Positions 1 through 7,159 are shown, numbered from the stretch's first letter. The stretch: DNA of 13,355 nucleotides from DATNBT01 sp964579765 (GCA_964579765.1 CAZOIK010000247.1:1-13355); one strand, 5' to 3'. Program-made: numbers and translations. The notes: generated by a model not told the origin, from the letters alone.

Positions 1-1
1 T

Positions 2-343
2 TGTACCGGGCGGGGGGGGGCCGGCGCGGCGGCCGCCCGGGGCGCCGGGCCCCCCGCCGACGCCGACCTCGACGAGGGCAGCGAGCTCGGCGGCACGCGC
101 TCGAGCGGCGGCGCTCGCGCGAACGCGCGGCTCGCGAAGCCCGAGCCGGTGGCGGCGCGCGCACCGCGTCCGCCCGCGCCGAAGGCGAAGAAGGCCGCGA
201 CGCCGGCCAAGAAGCGCGCGCCGGTGAAGGCCGCGAAGAAGAAGGCGGCGCCGAAAAAGAAGAAGACGGCGCCGGCGAAGAAGAAGAAGGCCGCCCCGAA
301 GAAGAAGGCGGCGCCAAAGAAGAAGGCCGGCAAGAAGAAGTAG
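2..343 (+). CDS. C-terminal part of a lysine/alanine/proline-rich (histone H1-like) protein, 5' truncated
   Basis: The frame is open from the left edge to TAG at 341-343, so the true start is probably outside the window. A GTG at 149 could also begin a 64-residue protein. The readable end is a low-complexity tail made of repeats such as AAPKKK, KKAAPKKK and AGKKK, preceded by an Ala/Gly/Pro-rich and locally acidic stretch. Such tails occur on bacterial H1-like nucleoid proteins and on the ends of DNA-binding enzymes such as some topoisomerases or HU-like proteins. They bind DNA non-specifically, so a nucleic-acid role is likely but the main domain is not visible. The reading frame is favoured because the other two frames give implausible acidic or Arg/Ser strings. 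The first 60 bases are almost pure G/C with a run of nine G, so the sequence there may be unreliable. Confidence 0.55.
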   Translation, partial: CTGRGGAGAAAARGAGPPADADLDEGSELGGTRSSGGARANARLAKPEPVAARAPRPPAPKAKKAATPAKKRAPVKAAKKKAAPKKKKTAPAKKKKAAPKKKAAPKKKAGKKK

Positions 344-348
344 CCGCC

Positions 349-1668
349 GTGTCGCGTCTCACGCGTCGTCATCTGCTCAAGACGGGTGCCGCCGCGCTCG
401 GCGGCGGCGCGGCGCTCAAGGCGCAGGCGCCCGCCATCACGACCGGCGCGCAGACGGGCCGCACGTTCCGCGGCATCGTCCGGCACGGCACGACCCTCGA
501 CGTGCAGGAGCTTCGGCTCCTGCCGATCGATCCGCGTCAGGTCGCCATCCGCTCGCAGGCGGTCGCGCCGTGCTACACGATTGTGCGCGGCGCGCTCTCG
601 ACCACCCCCACCCGCCGCGCCGAGGTCCCCAATCACTGCGGCTTGGGCGTCGTCGAAGCCGTCGGCGCCGACGTGCGCCGCATGCGCGTCGGCGATCGCG
701 TCGTCGTCGCGGGCACGTCGCAGTGCGGCGTGTGCTATCAGTGCCTGCACGGGCGTCCCGACTACTGCCAGTTCACGTTCTTTTCGAACGCGCCGGGCGT
801 CGAGGCGTTCGCGCCGTTCGCCGAGATGCGCGACGGCACCAAGGTGTACGCGCAGGCCGGCATCGGCGGCATGAGCGAGATCATGACCGCGTTCGAGGAA
901 TACTGCGTGCCGGTGTTCTCCGATCTGCCGGCGGCGCAGTTGACGCTGCTCGGCGATCAGCTCGCGTCCGGATTTGCCGCGGGCCACGCGGAGATGAAGT
1001 TCGAGCCCGGGTCCGACGTCGCCGTGTACGGGTGCGGGCCTGTGGGCCTCGGCGCGATTCAGGCGGCGCGCGTGTGCGGCGCGGGACAGGTGATCGCGAT
1101 CGACCCGATCAAGTACCGCCGCGACTTCGCGCTGAAGATGGGCGCGACGATCGCGCTCGATCCGACGGCCGAAGGCGACGGCATCGTCGAGCGCGTGCGC
1201 GAGCTGTGCCGCGGGCCGAACGATCGGCGCTTCGCGGGCGGCGTGTCGTGGGGGCGCGCGGGCAACGCCGTGATGTCGCGCGGCGCGGATTTCATCGTCG
1301 AGGCGGCGGGCCTGCAGGCGTTTCCGCCGAAGGTCGAGCCGCAGCCCGATCCGACCAACGTGAAGACCGTGCTGCACGCGTGGGACTCCACGCGCATGGG
1401 CGGGCACGTGATGCTGATGGGATTCACGCTGCAGCCGGTGCCGTTTCCCGGCGCGTCGCTCGCGCTGCTCGGGCGGACGATTCATCCCGGCCAGCAGGGC
1501 GGCCTGCACGTGATGCGCGACATCCCGCGCTACGTGAAGCTGGCCGAGCGCGGCCTCATCGACACGACGTCCGTGATCACGAAGCGGTATACCTTCGAAC
1601 AGACCGTGCAGGCGATCCAGGACACGGCGGATCGCACGATCATCACCGGCGTCATCGAATTCGCCTGA
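349..1668 (+). CDS. Tat-exported zinc-dependent alcohol dehydrogenase (MDR family)
   Basis: Product of 439 residues starting at GTG 349, five bases after the upstream stop. The start is chosen because it places a twin-arginine signal at the N-terminus (SRLTRRHLLKTG, R6-R7), followed by an Ala/Gly-rich hydrophobic stretch. The mature part is a medium-chain dehydrogenase/reductase. The structural zinc lobe has Cys126, 129, 132 and 140 in the classic C-x2-C-x2-C-x7-C spacing. Probable catalytic zinc ligands are Cys75, His96 and Asp203. The nucleotide-binding Rossmann motif is G228-x-G230-x2-G233, followed by an acidic strand end (AID). The usual HE pair of the catalytic site reads His-Cys here. 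The family oxidises alcohols or reduces aldehydes with NAD(P). Export through Tat is unusual because the cofactor must be bound before translocation. The substrate is unknown. No clear Shine-Dalgarno sequence was found, so translation may be coupled to the upstream gene. Confidence 0.85.
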   Translation: MSRLTRRHLLKTGAAALGGGAALKAQAPAITTGAQTGRTFRGIVRHGTTLDVQELRLLPIDPRQVAIRSQAVAPCYTIVRGALSTTPTRRAEVPNHCGLGVVEAVGADVRRMRVGDRVVVAGTSQCGVCYQCLHGRPDYCQFTFFSNAPGVEAFAPFAEMRDGTKVYAQAGIGGMSEIMTAFEEYCVPVFSDLPAAQLTLLGDQLASGFAAGHAEMKFEPGSDVAVYGCGPVGLGAIQAARVCGAGQVIAIDPIKYRRDFALKMGATIALDPTAEGDGIVERVRELCRGPNDRRFAGGVSWGRAGNAVMSRGADFIVEAAGLQAFPPKVEPQPDPTNVKTVLHAWDSTRMGGHVMLMGFTLQPVPFPGASLALLGRTIHPGQQGGLHVMRDIPRYVKLAERGLIDTTSVITKRYTFEQTVQAIQDTADRTIITGVIEFA

Positions 1669-1736
1669 AAACACTGACGCCACGCGCCGGCATGGATTGT
1701 GCTTCGTTGACCGAAAAGGCCAAGAGGAGACGCACC

Positions 1737-2519
1737 ATGCGAAAGACGTCGATCGCACTCGCCACGCTCGCTGCACTCGCGCTGCCGGCCACGGCAATGG
1801 CGCAGCGCTGGGGACGCGAGCGCTTCCCGCAAAGCGGCGCGTGTTTCTTCCGCGACGCCGACTACCGCGGCGACTACTTCTGCATCCGCTCGGGCGACGA
1901 CGTGCGGCTCGTGCCCGAGGACATGAACGATCGCATCTCGTCGATCAGGGTGTTCGGGCGCGCCGCCGTGGTCGTGTTCAGGGACGCGCGCTTCAGCGGC
2001 GGATCCGCGCGGTTCGTGTCGAACGTCCGCGACCTGCGCGACGAGGGCTGGAACGATCGCGTGTCGTCGCTGCAGGTGCGCGAGGACCGCGGCGATCGCG
2101 AGGCCGGGCGCGATCGCGACGCCGAGCGCGGCCGCGCCGGCGAGCGCGCCGGCGGCCGTCCGACGCGCGGGCCCGACGTGGACGCCATCGTGCGCCGGGC
2201 CTACCAGGACGTGCTCGGCCGCGATCCCGACGAAGGCGGCCTGCGCCAGTATCGCAGCCGCATCATCGACAACGGCTGGACCGAGGCGCAGGTGCGCGAC
2301 TCGCTGCGCAACAGCCCCGAGTATCGCGAGAAGACGACGATGACGTTCGCGAAAGCGCAGGACATCGTCCGCCGCGCGTACCTCAACGTGCTGAAGCGCG
2401 AGCCCGACGCCGTCGGCAGCCAGGGCTACATCGCGAACGTGATGCGCAACAACTGGTCGCAAGCCGACGTCGAGCGCGAGCTCATGAAGAGCCAGGAGTA
2501 TCGCGACAAGAATCGGTAG
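1737..2519 (+). CDS. secreted protein with peptidase inhibitor I36 / beta-gamma-crystallin fold and two DUF4214 repeats
   Basis: Product of 260 residues from ATG 1737, with a good ribosome site (AGAGGAGA at 1723-1730). Residues 1-22 form a Sec signal peptide with an AMA|Q cleavage site. Residues about 34-115 contain two crystallin-like Greek-key motifs, seen as the paired patterns FFRDADYRGDYF...DRISSIRV and VFRDARFSGGSARF...DRVSSLQV. This is typical of the peptidase inhibitor I36 family. Residues about 116-146 form a very charged Arg/Asp/Glu/Gly linker. Residues about 147-195 and 203-258 are two DUF4214-type helical units (YQDVLGRDPDEGGL... and YLNVLKREPDAVG...), a module found in exported and surface proteins. 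Only two cysteines (36, 49) are present and they could form a disulfide. The likely site is periplasm or cell exterior. The target is unknown; protease inhibition is a family-based guess. Confidence 0.82.
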   Translation: MRKTSIALATLAALALPATAMAQRWGRERFPQSGACFFRDADYRGDYFCIRSGDDVRLVPEDMNDRISSIRVFGRAAVVVFRDARFSGGSARFVSNVRDLRDEGWNDRVSSLQVREDRGDREAGRDRDAERGRAGERAGGRPTRGPDVDAIVRRAYQDVLGRDPDEGGLRQYRSRIIDNGWTEAQVRDSLRNSPEYREKTTMTFAKAQDIVRRAYLNVLKREPDAVGSQGYIANVMRNNWSQADVERELMKSQEYRDKNR

Positions 2520-2523
2520 CATG

Positions 2524-2606
2524 GCTGAATGGCAGGATGGCAGGATTGATTGAAGGATTGCCGCTCTGCAATTCTGCAGTTCTGCCATTCTGCAATTCCG
2601 CAATTC
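2524..2606. repeat. inverted array of imperfect 8-base tandem repeats (long hairpin)
   Basis: The left arm, 2524-2548, reads as 8-base units of the type G(A/G)ATGGCA. The right arm, 2564-2606, is a run of units CTCTGCAA, TTCTGCAG, TTCTGCCA, TTCTGCAA, TTCCGCAA. The reverse complement of 2524-2548 matches 2569-2593 at 20 of 25 positions. Three of the five differences would be G-U pairs in RNA, with a 20-base loop at 2549-2568. It fills the whole gap between two genes and is less GC-rich than its flanks. It may act as a transcription terminator or RNA stabiliser, or be a dispersed genome repeat. No other copy was noticed in this window. Confidence 0.7.
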
Positions 2607-2630
2607 AGTAACACCCTCCCGGGAGGACGC

Positions 2631-3874
2631 GTGAAGAAGCTGGTCGTCGGTCTCGTGGCCGTGTTCGCCGTCGCCGCCGTGTCCATCCCGAGTGCGCAGC
2701 AGCCGGCGGCCGGCCGCGGACGGGGACGCGGCGCGCCGCCTCCGCCCGTTGACACGCTCGGCGCCGGCCCGTGGGATCTCACGGCCGGGCGCGGCGTCCG
2801 CGTTCACGTCACGGCGATCAAAGGCCTCGATCATCCGTGGGGCCTCGCGTTCCTGCCCGACGGCGGCATGCTCGTCACCGAGCGCGGCGGCCATCTCCGT
2901 GTCATTCGGAATGGCGTCGTCGATCCGAAACCGATCGGCCCGCTGCCGGCGATGCTCGCGACGGGACTCGGCGGGCTGCTCGACGTGTCGCTCCACCCGA
3001 AGTTCGCGACGAACCATCTGATCTATCTCACGTACTCGAAGCCCGGTCCCGGCGAGGGCAACGCGACGACGGCCGTCTATCGCGCGCGGTGGGACGGCGG
3101 CGCGACGCTCGCCGACGGCAAAGACATCCTCGTCGCCAACGCGTACTGGGGCGGGCCCGGGACGGATCAATCCGAGGGCCCCGCGTTCGGCAGCTACGGC
3201 TCGCGGCTCGCGTGGGACAAGGCCGGGCTGCTCTACGTGTCGCTCGGCGATCGCAACTACGGGCCGAAGGCGCAGGATCCCGATCGCACATCGGCAAGAT
3301 CCTGCGCATCAGAGACGACGGGAGCGTGCCGCCGGACAATCCGTTCGTCGGCAAGGCCGGCTGGCTGCCCGAGATCTACACGCTCGGCCATCGCAATCCG
3401 CTCGGCCTCGCGTTCAACCCGACGACGAACGAGTTGTGGTCCACGGAAGAAGGGCCCGAGGGCGGCGACGAGCTCAATCTGATCAAGGCGGGGAAGAACT
3501 ACGGCTGGCCCAGGGTGTCGCTCGGCCGCAACTACGACGGCAGCAAGGTCGGCCTCGGGTTCTCGGCGCCCGGCTTCGAGGATCCCGTGTGGTTCTGGGT
3601 GCCGGCGATTGCGAATTCAGGTCTCACGTTCTACGACGGCGACAAGTTTCCGACGTGGAAGGGCAGCGCGTTCGTCGGCGCGCTGCGGTTCAACACCGGG
3701 CAGCACATCCGGCGCGTGTCGTTCAACGCGAAAGGCGAGCCGATTGGCGACGAGATCATCCTCGCCGAGCTGAAGCAGCGCATCCGCCAGGTGTCGCAGG
3801 GGCCCGACGGCGATCTCTACGCGCTGACGGACGAGACGTTCGGCGCGGTGCTCAAGATCGAACCCGGGCGCTGA
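2631..3874 (+). pseudogene. PQQ-dependent aldose sugar dehydrogenase (GSDH family), interrupted by one frameshift
   Basis: The start is GTG 2631 with GGGAGGA at 2621-2627. Residues 1-22 or so form a signal peptide (VKKLVVGLVAVFAVAAVSIPSAQ), placing the product in the periplasm. The six-bladed propeller family oxidises aldoses with PQQ. Family landmarks are DHPWGLAFLPDG (His68), the SLHPKF catalytic-His motif (His122), LGHRNPLGLAF with the PQQ-contacting Arg, and TEEGPEGGDELN (metal site). The reading frame is lost near 3284. Up to ...AQDPD it is in one frame, and from SHIGKILRIRDDG onward it is in another, with T3284 shared by both. Inserting a single base restores a 414-residue protein of normal length with nothing else missing. 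Both halves are well conserved, so this is either a sequencing or assembly error or a very recent inactivation. No standard slippery heptamer is visible. No PQQ synthesis genes lie nearby. Confidence 0.85.
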
Positions 3875-4375
3875 CGTCAACGTCGTCCTCGTCGCGGCAT
3901 GCACCGACTGAGATGATTCGATCGACATGGATCGCGGTCGCGGAGCGCGCCGCGATGTGGACCTCCGGCCGGCAGTTGGCGGGATCGAATCCGGCCGCGG
4001 CGTGACGGCTCGCTGCGAGCGACACCGGCTGCCGCAGCCTTCCCACGCTTCGGCGGAGGCGACTGATCATGAGATCCATATACGCCGCAATCTATGCCGC
4101 CATGTTGATGCTCGTGGCTGGCGGCGTTGTCGCGCCGACGCGCGTCGCTGCTCCAGTCGGATTTCGAACGGGGCGTATTCGCGGGTATTGAGATATCGCG
4201 GCAAAACCCGTTACGGCGACGGCAATCCTCTCCCGGTCATCGATTCAGAAATGCCAGAGATCCTTCGGCGGCTAGGTCTGTGGAAAACAGGCGATGCGTT
4301 GCCCGTTCCGCCGCGCATGCCCGGAGGATGTGCGCGGCTCGTGACGCGCAAGGGTGTCGAGTGGTGTCAGTGACG
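3875..4375. other. 501-base poorly coding region between the sugar dehydrogenase and the Arg-rich gene
   Basis: No convincing full-length gene was found. One short signal-peptide-like ORF (4069-4191) is listed separately. Downstream of it, a different frame (about 4195-4373, TGA at 4371-4373) encodes a stretch that looks less like a shadow than usual: YGDGNPLPVIDSEMPEIL, then RRLGLWKTGDALPVPP. This could be the remnant of a gene that has lost its frame more than once. Base composition is less extreme than in neighbouring genes. No terminator was found after 3874. A tRNA T-arm-like string near 3985-3998 is not part of a tRNA. Confidence 0.4.
4069..4191 (+). CDS. possible short secreted peptide or 5' remnant of a secreted protein gene
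   Basis: The 40-codon ORF begins at ATG 4069 with GGAGG at 4055-4059, nine bases upstream. The first 28 residues look like a genuine signal peptide: MRSIYAAIYAAMLMLVAGG followed by VVAPTRVAA. Only about 12 residues remain before the stop. This suggests either a tiny exported peptide or, more likely, the start of a longer gene whose body has been lost or shifted out of frame. Plausible coding fragments follow in other frames up to 4373. No family is recognised. Confidence 0.3.
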   Translation: MRSIYAAIYAAMLMLVAGGVVAPTRVAAPVGFRTGRIRGY

Positions 4376-4597
4376 TCAGTCGACGATGCGTATCAAGTCG
4401 TGGTCGATCGGCGGACTCCACGGGCGGCGTCGATCCTGACGCCGCCGCTCCGTCGTGATCAGGCGTCGATCCCATCGACGCTGTTCGCGGCGACGGTCGA
4501 TGACGAGTTCGATTCGGTTGGCCTTGGCGATGATGCCGAGGAACCTGTAGTAGTCGGCATCCAGGCCTCGTCGAACGACGAGCATTCGCACAGTCAT
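4376..4597 (-). CDS. small arginine-rich hypothetical protein with RRRxxRR motifs
   Basis: Product of 73 residues on the minus strand, starting at the ATG complementary to 4595-4597. A GGGGAGA sits immediately upstream, slightly too close. A second in-frame ATG four codons later (4583-4585) is an alternative start. Residues about 5-32 look like a compact alpha/beta segment (MLVVRRGLDADYYRFLGI, then IAKANRIELVID). The rest is an arginine-rich tail with the pattern DRRREQRRWDRR...ERRRQDRRR. Small proteins of this design, with an N-terminal 'VVVRR' strand and a C-terminal repeat of RRR/ERR/DRR, recur in soil acidobacterial and proteobacterial genomes, but I know of no assigned function. RNA or DNA binding is an inference from charge only. 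It converges on the unclear region to its left. Confidence 0.6.
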   Translation of the reverse strand: MTVRMLVVRRGLDADYYRFLGIIAKANRIELVIDRRREQRRWDRRLITTERRRQDRRRPWSPPIDHDLIRIVD

Positions 4598-4861
4598 TCT
4601 CCCCGAGAAGCAGCGGCGCCGCGGGGATAGAGCAAATATGCGTCCCTCCGAGAGGCACCGCAGTGGCCGGTTCTTGCGGCGGATGTTCCCGGTGGGGGAG
4701 CCTTTGGAAATCGTCAGGTACTGGAGTGGCAGATTAAGTCTGACGCGAATGCAACTTATGGCTTGACGGCCGGCTGCACCGAACCGAAAAGCGCTCTACT
4801 CGTTCAGTCTGAGAAGTTGTGAAGCGGGGGACCGTCTGTACGCGGCGATCCGCCGCTCGCG

Positions 4862-4867
4862 TAGACT
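4862..4867 (+). promoter_or_regulatory. candidate -10 box of a leaderless promoter
   Basis: TAGACT matches the sigma-70 -10 pattern TAnnnT and is followed by six bases and then ATG 4874. Transcription starting seven bases after the box would begin exactly at the A of the start codon, giving a leaderless mRNA. This fits the lack of any Shine-Dalgarno sequence before the gene. No good -35 hexamer was found at normal spacing. The same geometry recurs at 9235-9249. Confidence 0.4.
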
Positions 4868-4873
4868 GTGCGG

Positions 4874-6556
4874 ATGGCTGAGTCGAGGCCTATCACCGAC
4901 ACCATCACGCCCCAACAACGGGCGCTGATGTTTCCCACGCTGACACCGGAACAGATCGCGCGCGTCGCCGCGCACGGCCGTCGGCGTGTCCTTCGTGCGG
5001 GCGACGTTCTCATCCGGCCGGGCGATCAATCCGCACCCGTGTTCGTCGTCGAGCGCGGGCGGCTCGACGTGGTGCGCGTGTCCGGAAGCGGCGAGGAGCA
5101 GCTGGTCGTCGCGCACGAGGCGGGATCGTTCACGGGCGAGGCCAACATGCTGCTCGGACGCCCGGCGCTGATGCGCGTGCAGGTCGCCGAGCCGGGCGGC
5201 GCGATCGAGCTCTCGCGCGAGCAGATGCTGTCGGTCGTCCAGAACGACACGGACATCGGCGACCTCGTCATGCGCGGCTACATCTATCGCCGCCTGCAGC
5301 TCGTGTCGCAGGGCCTCGGCGATGTCGTCCTGCTCGGCTCCGCGTACTGTGCATCGACCCTGCGCGTGAAGGAGTTTCTGTCGCGCAACGGCCATCCGTA
5401 CCAGTACGTCGATCTCGACAAGGAAAAAGACATGGAGGCGACCCTCGACCGGCTTCATGTCTCGTCGAAGGACGTGCCCGTCCTGATGTGCCGCGGGACG
5501 ACGATCCTGCGAAATCCGAGCAACGAAGCGATCGCGGCCTGCCTGGGGTTCAACGCCAGCGTCGATAGCTCGCACCTGCGCGACGTGGTCATCGTGGGCG
5601 CGGGGCCGGCGGGCCTCGCCGCCGCCGTCTACGGCGCGTCCGAAGGCCTCGACGTGCTCGTCGTCGAAGCCACGGCGCCCGGCGGCCAGGCGGGCACCAG
5701 CTCGCGCATCGAGAACTACCTGGGATTTCCGACCGGCGTCTCGGGCGCGGAACTCACGTCGCGCGCGTTCACCCAGGCCCAGAAATTCGGCGCGCAGGTC
5801 TTGATCGCGGAAAGCGCGGTGGCGCTCAACTGCCAGACGGCGCCGTACCACGTCAGGATCAACGGCGACGTGCTCGTGCCGACGCGCACGGTGATTCTGG
5901 CGACTGGCGCCGAATATCGCCGTCCGGCGCTCGCCAATCTGTCGCGGTTCACGGGCGCGGGCGTCTACTTCAACGCCACGCCCATGGAGGCGCAGCTCTG
6001 CGCCGGGGACACCGTCATCGTCGTCGGCGGCGGCAACTCCGCGGGGCAGGCGGCCGTGTTCCTGTCGCGAACCGTCAAGCACGTCTACATGCTCGTCCGC
6101 GGTCCGAGCCTCGCATCGACGATGTCGCGGTACCTGATCCGGCGCATCGAAGACAGCGACGCGATCGAGGTTCGTACAGAGACCGAGATCGTGGCGCTTG
6201 ACGGGAGCAACCATCTGGACGCCGTCCGCTGGCGCGACAAGAAGACCGGCGCAGAGGAGACCCGTCCGATCCGGCACGTCTTCATGATGACCGGCGCCGT
6301 GCCCAACACCACCTGGCTCGGCGGATGCCTCGCGCTCGACGACAAGGGATTCGTCAAGACGGGCATCACCTTGACGCCAGACGATCTCCACGCGTGGCAC
6401 TGGCCGCTCGCGCGGCTGCCGCAGATCTTCGAGACGAGCCTGCCGTCGGTGTTCGCCGTCGGCGACGTGCGCAGCGGCAGCATGAAGCGGGTCGCGTCAG
6501 CCGTCGGTGAGGGCTCGACCGCCATTTCGCTGGTGCACCAGGCGCTCGCCGGCTAG
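4874..6556 (+). CDS. cNMP-binding / glutaredoxin-like / FAD-dependent thioredoxin-reductase-like fusion protein
   Basis: Product of 560 residues from ATG 4874 (GTG 4868, two codons earlier, is possible). There are three modules. Residues about 20-135 are a cyclic-nucleotide-binding (CRP/FNR-type) beta-barrel with GDVLIRPGDQSAPVFVVERG. Residues about 150-230 are a thioredoxin/glutaredoxin-like domain with a single active-site cysteine, C159-A-S-T162. Residues about 236-560 are a two-dinucleotide-fold flavoprotein like TrxB, with FAD motif GAGPAG at 242-247, APGGQAG, the NAD(P)H motif GGGNSAG at 385-391, and FAVGDVRSGS near the end. The CxxC redox pair of true thioredoxin reductases is replaced by N367-A-T-P370. 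The protein therefore cannot reduce thioredoxin by the classic route and probably passes electrons through the fused domain or to another acceptor. It is likely cytoplasmic; no signal peptide is present. The convergent neighbour ends 27 bases downstream. Confidence 0.85.
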   Translation: MAESRPITDTITPQQRALMFPTLTPEQIARVAAHGRRRVLRAGDVLIRPGDQSAPVFVVERGRLDVVRVSGSGEEQLVVAHEAGSFTGEANMLLGRPALMRVQVAEPGGAIELSREQMLSVVQNDTDIGDLVMRGYIYRRLQLVSQGLGDVVLLGSAYCASTLRVKEFLSRNGHPYQYVDLDKEKDMEATLDRLHVSSKDVPVLMCRGTTILRNPSNEAIAACLGFNASVDSSHLRDVVIVGAGPAGLAAAVYGASEGLDVLVVEATAPGGQAGTSSRIENYLGFPTGVSGAELTSRAFTQAQKFGAQVLIAESAVALNCQTAPYHVRINGDVLVPTRTVILATGAEYRRPALANLSRFTGAGVYFNATPMEAQLCAGDTVIVVGGGNSAGQAAVFLSRTVKHVYMLVRGPSLASTMSRYLIRRIEDSDAIEVRTETEIVALDGSNHLDAVRWRDKKTGAEETRPIRHVFMMTGAVPNTTWLGGCLALDDKGFVKTGITLTPDDLHAWHWPLARLPQIFETSLPSVFAVGDVRSGSMKRVASAVGEGSTAISLVHQALAG

Positions 6557-6583
6557 CATCGCTTTCTCCATCGACCAGTCTCT

Positions 6584-7159
6584 TCAGCGCCTCTCCAGGA
6601 ACCCTCGGCCTGCGAATATCGCGGGCATCGCCCTGTCGATGCGCGCCATCCGCGTCGCCGACTGCCTGGCCGCGGCGAAGTGGTACAGGTAACTCCGCTG
6701 CCGCCCCGGCGTGAGCGCCTCGAACGCGCGCTTGAAGGGCGGGTCGCTGCGGAACCGCGCGATCAACTCCTCGGGAACGGGAAAGTCTGACGTCTTCTTG
6801 GGCGTCACGCGCAGCCCGGCCTTCTCGACGCCGATGGCCTCGCGCACGTAGGCCCTGATGGTCGCCGCCTTCGCGCCGATCTCTTTCGCGCTCGCGAACT
6901 TCATCACGCGCCCGGCCTGCACCCGGCCAAGTTGCACCAGCACCTTCTTCGGGTCCTTCAGCAACGCGCCTTGAAAGAAGCCCAGCGCGAAGTACTCCTT
7001 GAAGCCCTGCATGATGACGACGTTCTTGCCGTCAACCGTGTAGGTGGGCTTAGCCCACTTGCGCTCCTCCTTCATCGCATGCTGTTTCGCAAGGGGAGCG
7101 AGCACCCGCCGCATCGCCGCGATCTCCGCCGCCCACCGGTCTCGATATGCCATCTCCAT
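6584..7159 (-). CDS. YdeI/OmpD-associated family protein with DUF1801 domain
   Basis: Product of 191 residues on the minus strand. The start at 7159 (MEMAYRDRW) is preceded by a GAGGTG ribosome site. An in-frame ATG 15 codons upstream (7204) has less support. Residues about 10-125 form the DUF1801 fold, including KWAKPTYTVDGKNVVIMQGF and KEYFALGFFQGALLKDP. The C-terminal part holds the YdeI/OmdA signature: PFKRAFEALTPGRQRSYLYH, then FAAARQSATRMARI. Members are small cytoplasmic proteins, one of which is linked to resistance to cationic peptides in enterobacteria. The biochemical role is not established. It is a single-gene unit, convergent with the flavoprotein gene and divergent from the SnoaL gene, sharing a 117-base upstream region with the latter. 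Confidence 0.85.
   Translation of the reverse strand: MEMAYRDRWAAEIAAMRRVLAPLAKQHAMKEERKWAKPTYTVDGKNVVIMQGFKEYFALGFFQGALLKDPKKVLVQLGRVQAGRVMKFASAKEIGAKAATIRAYVREAIGVEKAGLRVTPKKTSDFPVPEELIARFRSDPPFKRAFEALTPGRQRSYLYHFAAARQSATRMARIDRAMPAIFAGRGFLERR

Noticed and set aside
2564..2606. CRISPR array
   Set aside because: The repeat units are 8 bases with no spacers and are arranged as an inverted pair.
1530..3170. Long minus-strand ORF (546 codons) opposite the dehydrogenase, crystallin and sugar-dehydrogenase genes
   Set aside because: The translation is His/Arg/Asp-rich without family features and crosses three well-supported plus-strand genes and the repeat array. It is a typical high-GC shadow frame.
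3279..3290. Programmed -1 frameshift in the sugar dehydrogenase
   Set aside because: The sequence CCCGATCGCACA has no X-XXY-YYZ slippery heptamer, and no stimulating hairpin is evident. A missing base is simpler.
3940..4005. Possible tRNA because of the T-arm-like string GGGATCGAATCC
   Set aside because: The stem next to the loop has a mismatch, and no acceptor, D or anticodon arm can be drawn around it.
4796..6400. Minus-strand ORF of 534 codons opposite the flavoprotein fusion
   Set aside because: The plus strand has clear domains over the same region. The minus-strand product is Arg/Asp/His-rich low-quality sequence.
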